A stretch of DNA of 64,000 nt from assembly GCA_029204225.1 (NCBI GenBank), contig CM055093.1:18563041-18627040 (forward strand), in the 5' to 3' direction. This document shows, piece after piece, positions 21,300 through 33,202 of this stretch. The stretch's first letter is position 1; every line of letters starts with the position of its first letter. The position numbers and the translations under genes are program-made. The notes under the pieces were generated by a model. It saw only the letters and a program-made list of their open reading frames with translations, ran no database searches and was not told the DNA's origin. This stretch comes from Diphasiastrum complanatum (Eukaryota > Streptophyta > Lycopodiopsida > Lycopodiales > Lycopodiaceae).

Positions 21300-24200
21300 A
21301 TGGAAGAAAATTTGGAGCTCCGGGTGGTGGCTCTGCAGGGAGCAGCTGCGGAGGTTCTGTGTGCCTTGGAGCTGCAGCATTTGCTAATTGGAAGATCACA
21401 TGAATGCACTTACCCACCTGAAATCCTGTCTTTGCCTTGTCTTTCTTGCATCTCTCCGGAAGATCAAGCACTCTTGGCCTCTGATTTCAAGGTCAGTATT
21501 GAAAACTCAACTCCCACTGTCGTTTGTTTTATTTGCTGATGGTTGTTTTCTGCTTATTTGCAATTGAAGGTGAAATATTGGGATATGGCAGGAGCAAAGG
21601 TTTATCCGGAAGGCATTGGCCCCATTCCAGGTCAACTTGAAGCTGCTTAAGGAATTGAAGCCAAACGTGATCATCACGCAGGACCGGTGTGAAGCATGCG
21701 GAGGCGGCCTGGATGAGCTTCAGAAAGCTTGTGGAAGATTAATTTTTGGAGATGATAAAAGATGTCGGCTCTTGTCCCTCAAACCTCTGATGGTAGGACA
21801 CATTCTCAATTTTACTTACATGCAATACCTCAAAACGCTTTGCCCAAGGGCTATTCGAAATTTTTCTTTGTCTTCCAACGGTGATGGCACTGATATCTTT
21901 CCAGAATGCTCCATAAGATTAGGATCCAACAACTATATATAGCTCCGTTTTCTTTTCCGGAGAAGATATAAGGATCCCTCCCACCAGCCACTGCTATAAA
22001 TTTTTCAGTTGAGTTTCTCTTTCATATTGGCCTTCCATAGTGGTAAAATTACGTGAAGAAGGCGATCATTTCGAGATGCTAACGTTAGTGATGCGAATAT
22101 TGTATGCCCATGCTAGGAAATGAACGAATTGGGTTTGTATTGATCTAGGACGAGGCAGGTGTCTACTAGGACATTGGTTGAGCTTAGTCATTCTTTCTGT
22201 GCAATTTTATTGAAACATTGAAGTTTTCAGCTAGATCAGTAAGATCTCCTGAATGTGGAGGAATGAAAGTCCAACAACGTACATTTTTACTTTTCTGTGA
22301 ATTGAGTAAAGGTTTGAAAGGAAGCTTATAGAAGTGGCTATTTGTCCTTGAAATGGCCTGAAGTCCACCTGATATTTGAGCTCTGATTTGGGCCTCGTAA
22401 CTGATAAGTACAATGCCGACATTGATGGGATTCTAAGGACATGACAAGGAGGCTTTAAGGGAACTTAAGCCCACCTTTCTGCTAAATATTGATGCCTAAT
22501 TGACAAACATCATGGTAGTTTGTCAAGTTAGGGTTCTTTACATTGATCAAGAAAATTCAATCTCGAAGCTCTAGGTGTCATCTATTCCTGAGGATAACTC
22601 ATGCTGTCCGTTTGGCTTTGCAAAGCAATTGTTTTGAGATTGGTTATCCCTGATACTTGCCGTTTTTCTTTGTTACAATCTGCTGTTAGACATCCTCTAT
22701 TCCTCAGGCACAAGTTTGCTCGGTTTGATATGCGGGCAATTTTGCATTAGTGAAGGATTTTAAAAATTTCCTCTTAGGATGTTGTGAGCAATTCAACTGT
22801 CATTTTGTTGAATTCAATTTGTATACATGCTACAGATTGAAGACATCTTTCAAAATATACAGTCTGTTGCAAACGTTTGCTACTCCAGTGGTAAAGGCAA
22901 GAAGTTGGTGGCGAATCTCAAAACTCGGTGGAAGCATGCCATGCAGAGGAGCCCTCAGTGGGCAGATGGGGTTCCTCGTATAAATGTTGCTTGCCTGCAG
23001 TGGCTGGAGCCGCTGATTGGCGCAGGCTACTGGATCCCCGAGATTGTGGCATGTGCTGGAGGCTTCAATATGTTTGGTGATGTAGGCCATCACAGTCCCG
23101 TTATTTCCTGGCCAGAGTTTATGCACGCTGATCCAGATGTTATAATCATTGTGTGTCTTGGACTCAACATAGAAAGAGCAAGCTCTGTGCTAGCATTACT
23201 TCAAAATGCAAACCAGTGGAGGCAGCTTAGAGCTGTGATTGCCAAAAGGGTCTACGTTGTAAATGGTGAGCGGTAAGGTCATCTTGCAATTATGTATTTT
23301 GTAACAGATTCAAAGAAAATTAATAGTTTTCCTAGTTATTTCAGCAAAACTTGAATGTTGGCCTTTTCAGTTTTGCGTTCATGTTGTGCAGAAAATATCA
23401 TTTTTATTGCCTTTGACCTAAGTGGTGGTGAACCAGCATTCCGGACCTTAATTTTTGCCCTGGATATTTTGTTGATTAAAAAGAGTCCTAAGGTTAGTTT
23501 TAAGGTCTATATATACCATTACATTTTGCTCTGGTGGTAAAAATTTAAATCGAAAAATAGCTCATGGTTTCTACAATAATTAAATTTCTTTCCAACGTTC
23601 TTCACCCAAAAGAAATTTTTTGAGACCTCGAAAGTCTCTATGGCACTACATTGCTATGCTTTTTGATTCCAACATATTTCTGGAGTGATGTACTTCTAAG
23701 TTGCTGGAATTCCTTGTCAGTTCCTAGCCAGGAGGCAGCAGACTAGGGTATGGTAATGGTACTTAAAAAAAAGAAACTTGGCCTGAAAAGCTTGATTGTT
23801 GGACTCATAATGCCTACTAGATAGAAATTATTATAAAGGCAGAGACCATAAGCAATCTATCTGCATCTTTAACAGGGGCTCATATGACAATGAAAACAAA
23901 GGTCTGAAACAGACAATTTCTCCAGAATGTAGGTCATCAAAATTAAAGGCCTTGAAACAAACGGTTTTTTCCAGAATGTGGAGGTCATCAAAATGTTGAC
24001 TGTTTTGATCATGTAACACCTTCTTGATGCTAATCCAACATAACATCTGAGAAGTAGAGCTAGAAGAATCAAAATAAATGACATACCCATATCAATATGG
24101 TTTGTGACTGTTCTCTGTCAAGACCACTTTGATGTGTCCACGGAACCCCTTGTTGAAGCTCAACCAATGTACGATAATATCTATAAAGCTAGGAGAATAT

Positions 24201-25060
24201 TGAAGGTGAAAGATTGCTGTTGAATTTCAGCAATTATTGTTTGAATAGACAATGTGAAGATAAAGAGTGAGATATCTATCAAAATACTTAGCCTGGCTTC
24301 CTTGAAAGACCAAGAGGCTCTTGAGCTAGGAAAAAATATAGAAATTTTTTTGGGATTAGAGAGATATACTTGGGTCCAGGGATCCATTGAACATATTGAT
24401 CAATCAATCTCAGTTTGAAGCTATCCGCTCAAAAGGCAAAATATTCTTTAGAGAACATTTGAAAATGGAATGCTTTAAAAACTGTTAGGATATGTGTATT
24501 TCATATGCATTCCAGATTCCAGAATGTAGCATTTTGGATCGACGTGCACTATGCTTTTGATCCTGTCCAACTTAGTTACAAGCCAGATATTATTGAGAGG
24601 GACATCTAGAGAACCATGGTCAACATTTGTCATTTTTTTAATATTTGGATAAACTAATTTGGGCATTTGGGTCTGTTATTTATCATTTGGCAACTATTGA
24701 GGCACTCGCTTATGACGTTTAAAAGCTTTTGCATTTTCATCCCTTGTATATGGACATGAGCTGTAATCATTATAATAACCTAAAAACATCAACTTCTTGC
24801 GGTGGCATGATTTCTTAATGAAATTTCCAGCTTTTTGAGTGTCTGCTTTCATCTCTGAAATTCAGCTATTTTTTGTGCTCACAAATACATTTACATGACA
24901 GGCATTGACTAAATTTGTTAGGTTTCAGGTATTTTAACTTGCCTGGAACAACAGTTGTGGATTCTGCGGAGCTAGTTGTGGAGATTTTATATGGATCACG
25001 TAATGAGCAGACATTTCTTTATCATGGAAATGGCTATGTAAGGTGGGAAGTAAGAAATAA
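21300..25060 (+). other. BtuF-like (cobalamin-binding-protein family) domain, exons 1-3 and start of exon 4
   Basis: The order of motifs follows the bacterial BtuF/TroA-like family (COG0614): a first strand RVVALQGAAAEVLCAL (residues 8-23), GRSHEC then TYPPE (31-41), PNVIITQDRCEAC (88-100), LEPLIGAGYWIPEIV (188-202), AGGFNMFG (205-212), a DPDVIIIVCLG segment, and the C-terminal RYFNLPGTTVVDSAELVVEI (from residue 277). These proteins normally sit in the bacterial periplasm and hand ligand to an ABC importer. Here the domain starts at residue 7 with no export signal, so a cytosolic binding or sensing role is more likely (inference). HEC and CEAC are possible metal ligands. Confidence 0.82.
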
Positions 25061-28000
25061 TGTGGAACATGCTGTCCCTTCAAATGGACTGCAGAGTTTG
25101 GCACGCAGATCAAATCAGGGCACTGTAGGTGCAGAAGATTTAGAAGGTGAGCATGCTGGGAGACGTGGAATTTTGGAGGATTGCCTCATGGAAAAGGAGG
25201 TTCAAAATGGACGAGTAACTTTTGTTTCTCATATGCACTCGGACTCAGATTCAACGGTATCCTCTGAGAAGAAAGCGAGTGTTTTGGCTTCTTCTAGGAA
25301 GGGCAATGGATGGGATGATTGCTGTGAAGAAGGGCATGTTGGGTATAACAAGAGTGCATCGATGTTCCGCATGAATTCTTCAAAAAGAAACAAAGATTTA
25401 GTTGATAATCGCTCAAAGACAGGTAGACGTTTAGACTTCAGTAGTTCAAGTATACTTGATTCACTAGCTGAAATTTCTCTGGCAGATTCCAATCCATCTG
25501 CTTTGAAAGTTATCGGCGAGGTATCAGGTCAACAGTACTCTGGACATTCAATGGACAGCACTTTGACCGATCAGGCTTCTCCCTCCCTCCATGAAGGCAG
25601 ATTTGCAGATGCTGTTGATCAAAGTAGTGGAGCGAAGTTAGTTACGAATGTGAGACACTATGCTGTTCCTCCAACATTGGAAATGGACTTCTCTGCTTGT
25701 TATACTAAAGATCCAACCATGCATAATGCTGGTGCAATCGCCAAACGATCTTGTGAAACTTCACCTGTTAAGGGATCGCCTTTCTCTGCTGGCAGATCGT
25801 CCAATGCGAGAAGTTCTTGGGCGTCCATATCAAGTTCTGGGACCCTCTCTGAAAAAGAAGTGCTGTCAAAAATGTGGGCATCAACAGAAGCTGCTGCAAA
25901 ATGCCAATCTTCAGAGGCACTCAGGGGTTCAATCAAGCGTGGAAAATATTCGCACGACAGTGCCAAGGACGTACCAGATTGTGTGGACATCGCAACTGTA
26001 TATAAGCTAGTGGTCGGTACCGATGTTCAACTTGATAAAAGGTCTGAAGAGGTGAAGAATAACAATGCCACTTCTGGTAGGAAACGCTGCAGAGCCAAAC
26101 ATCCTCAAGCAGACCCGTCGCTTAACAAAAAGCCAATGGGTGCTGTTCAGAATGGCACAAATGCGATGTCGAAAAGTTTTGATTGCACTTTGAGTTTGCG
26201 TAATTCCAAATTATCAGTTTTTAGTCAGAAAGCTTTGGCTCTGAGAAATCTTATTTTCAAGGCAGTGAAAGAACTGCCATTTGCAGACTGTCTTCTTCTT
26301 AGCGGGGGACTTGGCTCTACTATCCTGGCTGAAGCTGCACAATTGGCCTTTCCTAAAAGCTATAGAATAGGAGTGACTGTTCTTGCTGGGCCCGATGCAA
26401 AAGACAAACACTTCTCTCCACTAATATCAAAAGAATATGACATGAAGCACATTGTTGTTGGTGGTGGGGATAAAGGCAATCCGGTGGATTTATTGGAAAT
26501 GCAGCTTGACTTCGTTGTTGAAACTCTACAAACATTCAACCCCTCAGAGGTAAAAATAAAATCATCTAGCTCCCCAAATGTTTCAGATATGAGTTCTATT
26601 GTGTTTAGGTATGGTTTGTTTAGTGGAAATTTGATTTGCTACGTCATTCTTATGATCATAGATAAGGTAAAACTCATTTTCTGGGACTTTTTTCACTTGG
26701 AAACGCCTTCCTCAACTCTACGTTTCGCATCTCCCGGCTTGAGGAAATGCTTCAACTTTTACCATACTACAAAGCATGAAGATGAATTGTAGCCTAAATG
26801 TTTGGTGTTTGGCAACTAGCTGATGTATTGTCCATCAATGATTCTGAGGACAACTGTTATGATTGATGGTACAGATACAAAAAGCAATAGCTTTAGCAGC
26901 CGCTTTAAGGGAGGCTAAGCGCTTAGGGTTCAGCTCTGTTGTCACAGGTGATGGTGCAGATGAGCTTTTTGCAGGGTAAGGTGCAGCGCAGACCGAAATG
27001 CTTTCTTTCATGACTCGCAGTGTCCTGAGAGTCTCTCTGTTTTGCAAATTTTCAATAGGAAGATTACTATTAACTAGTTTACAAAGTCAAGATTTCCAAT
27101 GACCACGTTTTTTTGTACAGGCATTACTGTATGCAGTCCATGACTGAAGATGAGTTTGACTGTTATCGCTATCAGCAAATAAGTTCAATGACATATTCCA
27201 GTGTTTCCCTGGGCACAGCTGTTGGAATTAAGGTAGGTCTTGCATCATTGCTTGTAAGTTAAGAGCTTAGGCATTTTGAGTGCTCTTAATTATGTGCATG
27301 TTAATGTTAAATCGTTGCCCTAGTAACATCTACAGGAGACACAGATTTGTGGTCGCTGCAAAGCTCAATAATTTTCCCCATGGAGGTTTGCACTTATAAA
27401 GTACCTCCAAACATCTGCAAGACCTGATTTTAAATGGAAGGATATTTCTTTTTCGCTGACTATTGCACAAACATTCCAATAACAATTTTTGATTCCATGT
27501 CATTTCATCTTATACAGGTACTACAACCTTATCTTAATCAAAAGGTGGTTGAATTTGCAGCTGGGTTAGGCAAGGTAGATCTGATTGGTCCTAAGGATGG
27601 AAAAGTGCATGATAAATTCTTTCTGAGACATGCCTTTTCTGAAGTTATATCTGCAAGACGTTCAAAAGATGCAATTGAGGTATACCTTTGATTTCTAACT
27701 GGAATTCTAGGTGAATTTGTCTTTAACAAATGGCATGCCTCATAGTTTTCCATAAACAATTGACTACAAACACCAATCTTTATAAAAGAAATGTGCGAGA
27801 GATGGCATCTCATCCCAACAGATTTTTTATTCTCCACACGAATATCACATTTTTGCCATTGGAGATCACTATTTTTGAAGTAGCCATTTAAACTCCTTCC
27901 ACAAATGTTGCACCCTTCTCAACAGGTTGGCTCTGGGACATACGTTCTTTCACAGTATTTTTCTGGGCAAGTATCTTGGGCACAATTCAAAGTAGAAGCC

Positions 28001-28639
28001 AGTCGTATTTTCCGGGAAGATCGTGTTAAGATTAGAGATCCTGAGCATTTAGCCTACTATTTAGTTTTTCAAAGGATATTCAAAGACCGTGCACCGCCTG
28101 GAATGGTTAGGTGGGGTTCAAATCCTTGTGTTGCTTGTGGCTATCAGATGACAATGATGAAGCAAATGTGCTGCTCAGTATGTGGGCATTATCCTGCTGG
28201 GTTGAAAATCTCATGCAATAATCTAGAGCACTCTTCGTCACTGAAGGACTTGCACAACAACTTAGATGAGTCGAATTCTAAGGTGGATAACCAAACTTTG
28301 AGGCAAACATTCATATCAAAAAAATGTCTTGTGAAGACTTCTGAAAAGACCCCAGTCAATGAGTCCTGCCATACAGTCTGCAACAACACTGAAAGCAATG
28401 ACACGTTGGCTAGTCAATCAGCAGATGTACCAACAGACTTGGGAGCTTTGAATGATGATTATGCAAGTGATTTTGTCGCGTGCAAAAGTCCAGTTGCAGA
28501 ATTGCAAGAGGTTGACCATTTTGAGAACCCCAATCTAGAGTCCGAAGTGAGGAAAAAAAAGAGATGGTTTTGGAAACTAGCAGCTGGTATTACAATGCTT
28601 GTAGTTGTGTTGAGATTTCAAAAGAAACGTGCAGGCTAG
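21300..28639 (+). CDS. BtuF-like / asparagine-synthetase-like fusion protein with predicted tail anchor
   Basis: I infer eight exons: 21300-21491, 21592-21792, 22836-23272, 24929-26549, 26875-26975, 27121-27232, 27518-27679 and 27926-28639. All junctions are GT-AG and phase-consistent, giving 1179 residues. An in-frame TGA just upstream supports the ATG at 21300. Residues ~7-300 are a BtuF-type corrinoid/metal-binding fold, ~300-705 a Ser-rich linker, ~706-1000 an AsnB-type PP-loop synthetase domain, 1010-1028 a zinc-ribbon-like cluster, and ~1156-1172 a short hydrophobic segment flanked by Lys/Arg. There is no signal peptide and no class II glutaminase domain. The substrate is unknown. The introns argue against bacterial contamination; bacterial ancestry of the N-terminal part is inference. 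Confidence 0.82.
25061..26213 (+). other. Long low-complexity linker between the two folded domains (exon 4)
   Basis: About 400 residues rich in Ser, Asn, Lys and charged residues, encoded entirely inside one 1621-nt exon. No domain is recognisable. It contains many Ser/Lys clusters typical of phosphorylated disordered linkers. Its position joins the BtuF-like domain to the AsnB-like domain. Confidence 0.7.
26214..28100 (+). other. Asparagine-synthetase-like (AsnB C-terminal) PP-loop domain
   Basis: The domain starts SVFSQKALALR (residue 706). The PP-loop reads LLLSGGLGSTILAEAA, with SGGLGST at 735-741 (26301-26321), where AsnB enzymes have SGGLDSS. The second ATP-site motif, GDGADELFAGH (842-852), is intact. 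YSSVSLGTAVGIKV and LNQKVVEFAAGLGKV follow, as in the helical C-terminal half. AsnB uses this fold to adenylate a carboxylate before amidation. The Asp-to-Gly change in the PP-loop may lower or alter activity. With no glutaminase domain, ammonia or another nucleophile would be needed. Confidence 0.78.
28121..28189 (+). other. Zinc-ribbon-like cysteine cluster
   Basis: C1010-x2-C1013, then 11 residues, then C1025-x2-C1028 with an extra C1024, in the context RWGSNPCVACGYQ and CCSVCGHYPAG. The spacing fits a zinc ribbon. Such ribbons occur beside PP-loop domains in tRNA thiolation enzymes as well as in other families, so a nucleic-acid or protein-binding role is possible. Zinc binding is inferred from spacing only. 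Confidence 0.6.
28550..28639 (+). other. Predicted C-terminal tail anchor and stop
   Basis: The last residues read RKKKRWFWKLAAGITMLVVV followed by LRFQKKRAG and TAG at 28637-28639. A 12-16 residue hydrophobic stretch between two basic clusters, placed at the very end, is the form of a tail-anchored protein. The short length and strongly basic flanks are more usual for mitochondrial, plastid-envelope or peroxisomal outer membranes than for the ER (general knowledge; targeting here is inference). The body of the protein would face the cytosol. Confidence 0.6.
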
Positions 28640-30824
28640 AAGTATTCAATTGTCCGTCCAATAAGTATGATCTTCATGTATAATATTGAACCATGGTTCT
28701 CTCTGTTGGATGCATAAATTGCTGAAAGGGGAGCCTGTCTTGAAATATTCTTCAATTTTGTATAATACTTCCATTCTGTGAATCATCATACAACTCCTCA
28801 ATGTTTCCATGGATCAGGACTAATCACCATGATAATTTTATGACTCTAGCTATCATGTTCTTGCAGATAGTAGAAGATTTGTGCCTGAAAGTTTGACTTT
28901 AAGCAAACTCTGCTCTAGCTACTTTGTAATGACTGACATGGTGGATCTTTTGCTAGCAAATGTCCATGCAGTCTATCACTTCTGAAAAAGCTTCCATCTG
29001 GTGTGATTGAGTCACTGCCAAGCTATTGCAGCAATATTGAATCCTGGAAAAGCTTCTTGCATTCATACAATCTACATACATAAAGTTGCTATCCGGAGTT
29101 TGAGGCTGTGATCAATTTCCATTGGCATGTTAATTCTCTTGCAGACTATCCAATATTTTGCAATACATTAAGGCCTCCAAAATCCTGCTTAAATGTGTGA
29201 CCTGTAGACGCCAAGCTACTGTATTGATACCGCTGCATACCTTAGTAAACTGCTATTTTTTGCACCTCATGTATGGTTCCTATATGTAGACTAAGCCACC
29301 CAAAAAGGTGAATCAAATACGTCATCTCATTTTGTGAAGCGAAGTGTTGATTTCTTAATCTGGCCCACGACCAGTCAGTATCTTCAAATGAAGAGTTTAG
29401 ACTAGCAGATGCTAGTCCAAGCAGTTATAAAATTCTTACAAAACTTTTAGCCACACAGAAGAAAGGATATTGATTGATCCTAAGATCAGTGTCAACTATG
29501 GCATTAATACAATCATCTACCCTGGAAATTAGCAAAATCATGATCAGAATGGAATTTTTTCTTCCAAGCTTACTGTACCTTTGAGGCTTTGAGCTATGAG
29601 CTTTCTAGCTGCTAATACGTCCCTATTGGTTTGAAGCTTTATGACCGAATTTCCAAATATCAGAATAAAAGATGCTGCCCATACACACAAGGGCCCATTT
29701 CAATATTTTTTGTTTGCATACATGTTAAGCAACTAGTGGTCGTTATATATAACATATACAACTTGGCAATGCCATTTAAGGAGCCAAGCTCCTTAGATGT
29801 CACTACACAGTGTTCGAGATTCGAGCCTGCACCTTTCCGGTGGCAATCAACAAATCTACCCATTTCAATACTGACAAAAATAGTACAACCAGAGAAAAGC
29901 TTTAATTGCCAAGTGACCGTTTGACCATCAATTGGCAAAGTAGTTCCTTCATCCTTGGTATTAACATGATTAACATGTTAGGGTGTTTTCACACATGCCT
30001 AGTGTCTATTTGTAAAAAATATTCAATGTTCATTGAGAAAAAATAGGAAGGTGGTTACCCCATTTCTAGCATAGGAAAGTAAGGGATCCCATGTGGCAGA
30101 TGACTTGGCATAAAGAGTGCCGACATGGGGTAAGTGAACATGCTAGGCATGACCCCTTGATATATCCACTATAGTAGGGCCCCTATTTTTCAAGAGATGT
30201 TCAGAATCGAATTTTTTTAATGGGAGAACATCATGTAGGTTGCTATAGGATAGAGGAGAGAGAATGAAGGTCATTATGCATGTTTGTACGTGAAATCTAG
30301 ATGAAGAAAGATGAAAAGATGGGGGCCATGAAGGGGAGTGAGTGTGACTCAGCGTCATTATTGTGTGAATTTGCCATTAGATCTTGTTTTATAGCACGCG
30401 ATATGTTCGCAAAGGTGATTGTATTATCCAACATTGCGAATAATTACAAAAAAGAACCAACACATGCAGGGAGAGATGACAGAGAGGAGAGGGACGAAGA
30501 ACAAAGACATTGATCAAGATGATAGAGGAGCAGAGGGAGAGAGATAAATTCATTGATCAAGGGAATGTATACGTCTTGCATGTTATCGTAGAACAAGAGG
30601 TTAGCTAACTTGCATGGGAGGGCAACGCTACCTCGCGTTGGTAGGTTTGGATATTTAGCTTCAAACTCAAGGATGGATTCCTCTAGAGTTTTAGGCTTCT
30701 TATATGTGTTCCTAGTGCTGACATGTGTTGTTGCTAGTGCTATGGCTTGCCCTTCTCCTGTGTAGCTACTTCTTGGGAAGTCTGTTGCTCTACACCCATT
30801 GTACTTGGGTCATTGTCCGCTTGA
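28640..30824. other. Intergenic interval after the fusion gene
   Basis: The 3' UTR of the fusion gene must lie in the first few hundred bases; AT-rich stretches such as TATAATATTGAA at 28680 could supply the poly(A) signal. No further gene is recognisable. The part after about 30440 is purine-rich. Confidence 0.5.
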
Positions 30825-32345
30825 TCATCTTGTTTGACTATAAAGAATTGGTCGAAGGTGGGAGGCTTGGTGACGGTAGTGGATGTCTCTTGAGGCTATG
30901 GTTGTGTCATGGGTTGGCGCTGTTGAGGTGGTGGCCCATTGTGTTGCTGGGGCATGATTTTTACTGAGCTGATAACTCATCATTTTCTTTCTCAAGTTGC
31001 TCGACAAGGTTGATGGTAGGGTTGACATAATCTTGCTGGGACTTGTTGAAATCGACATGTATTTGCTTGGTGGCCCAAAGCTTAGCGATGACCTCATTGA
31101 TTCTATTAATTGGCACAACAGTGGTATCATGCATGGGTGGCGCAAACAAATTGCTTTCAATGATCTTTTGGTGTTGATTGTGCTTGATCTGCCATGTCTG
31201 GGGCTATATGATCTTGACGCTTGGCCAAATTGGTTTGTCACACGTTGTTGGATGGCCAGTTGATGTTGCAACTGTGTGACCTGATGTTGTAGTGTGAGTA
31301 CCATGGACTGATATGAGCTAAGGCTAGTGCCCATAGCATCCATTTTTATTGGAGGTGACTCCTTTGTACCACACTGTTCCTAGTGTAGTTGAACCAGTTG
31401 CTATTGGGAGCTACGCTTTGAGGTCATGCTCTACCTCCCACTTCTTTCTTGCTCTTTCATGAGCAAGCTTTTCCCCAGTGGCTAGTTGGTGGTGCTTCAA
31501 CCGATCGATCAATAGCCAGTTGAGGTCTCATACTAGAGCATGTGCATGAGATGAAGCATTGGTGGTAGGCACATTTAGCATGGCTAGGGGCTAGCCAAGA
31601 TTAAGTATCAGTGTTGGTGGTACTTGAGGTGGTGGAGTGTGGCTCTAGTGTCTGCTACCTCAATTTTGTTAGTGGGGCCCCTTCTTGAACATCATAAGTT
31701 TGCTCTACCCTTGATTGAACCGATTAGGAGGTTTAAAGCCTTCATGGAATAATGGAAAAATATACTCCTTAGAAGATTCTTATTCGACTGGTCAGATGAT
31801 AATGATTTCAGACCTTGGTTCAACAATCGATAGATTGCCCTCTCAATTGCCTGCTCTTCTAGCATCGAGTGCTCCGGTGCACTTTGCGGGGTTTCCTCTG
31901 CTTGGTTGGCCTCTAGGAAAATCGAGTGCCGATGGTGGCGGGGACAAGGTGAAGGAAGGCCTCTTGTCGATCAACATAGCCACCAACTAACTTCTTCTAG
32001 AAGGGGGAGTGGTACTCACTGCTTCTTGTGCCTTTGGTGGAGAGAGCTCATCGAGCATTCTCTTTTCAAATCCGTGACGGAAGTGGATATTGCCAAGCTG
32101 GTCTTGTGTACATCATTGGCACCTCTAGATGAGCTATTGATCGGGTTTTACATAGATTCATTATCAATCCAAAATGCCTTTGGATAACCATTCGTGAATG
32201 ACTATTCATAAGCTAGGAACTATGAATTCGACATGATAATTGCTTCTAAGCCATAAACTAGTTGGAAAGGGGTGTGATCGGTAGCTAATTTATGTTGTGT
32301 GGAATGCCCATAAGGTTGTTGTAACTTCTGTTCCCAATCCGAGTG
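30825..32345 (-). mobile_element. Ty3/gypsy remnant (minus strand)
   Basis: On the minus strand at about 32345-32200 the reading has SDWEQKLQQPYG and DHTPFQLVYGLEAI, the conserved late-core segment of gypsy integrases, with a stop soon after. Downstream (31343-30825) is a Gln/Leu-rich frame with heptad-like LQHQVTQLQHQL and a frame-shifted companion ending VEQLEKENDELSAQ, a likely coiled coil whose family I cannot name. RT and LTRs are not visible. Confidence 0.55.
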
Positions 32346-33141
32346 ACTGGTTTTTATAATTTTGGTAACAATCATGCATAAGATCTTATTTGACGTAGAA
32401 CAAATTGCATTTCTACATTTGTACTGTCATAGCAAATGCAGAGGTCCTTTGTAGCTTGCATGTATCTCATTACTCTAACAAGTGCTTCCCAATGGGTAAG
32501 TCTAGGATTGGACATATATTGGTTGAAAGTACTAGCTACATATGCGATGTCAAATCTTGTACAAATCATTGCATACGTTTAATGATAAAATGAAAATGAT
32601 ATCTCTTCATTTGTCCATTTTCTTCATTGGTATGTGGGCACTCTTCCTTTAATCACTTTAGTCAAGTATTTATTGGAGAGTTTACCTGTATTTAATTCAA
32701 AAATATCCGATTTTCTCAATAAATTGTAATTATATCTTTGTTGATTTATATGAATCAATATTTTTTGCCTATATCTATAGATCTGAATTCTGAGGAAATA
32801 TTGTGCCTCCCTCCACTTTGTTATCTCAAAATCCATGACAACATTCTTTTGGCATATTTAATGAATTTGATATCACTACTAAACAATAATGTATCATCAA
32901 CACATCATATATATTTTAGAGAGAGAATGTAAAGGGTATTGTTAACCAACCCTACTCTCCCTATGTCACACCTAGACCCTACTCTTTGCCTATTCATACA
33001 TACAATACATATGCACACACACAAGCCTATTTTTTGACTACACATACACATGCACACATGCACATATATGTACACACACACACACATATACATACCTAAA
33101 GACAAACATATACATACACATACACATACACATGCGCGCAT

Positions 33142-33142
<1 letters not shown>

Positions 33143-33200
<58 letters not shown>
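33143..33200. repeat. (CA)29 microsatellite with GC-rich palindrome at its right edge
   Basis: A pure CA run of 58 bp follows about 140 bp of mixed ACAT/ACAC repeats (33000-33140). Just to the right, GCCCGCC-ATC-GGCGGGC (33210-33226) is a perfect 7-bp inverted repeat in otherwise AT-rich DNA. Confidence 0.95.

Positions 33201-33202
<2 letters not shown>

Noticed and set aside
21300-28639. Bacterial contamination as the source of the BtuF-like and AsnB-like coding sequence
   Set aside because: Seven GT-AG introns interrupt it in consistent phase, and plant retrotransposons flank it on the same contig.
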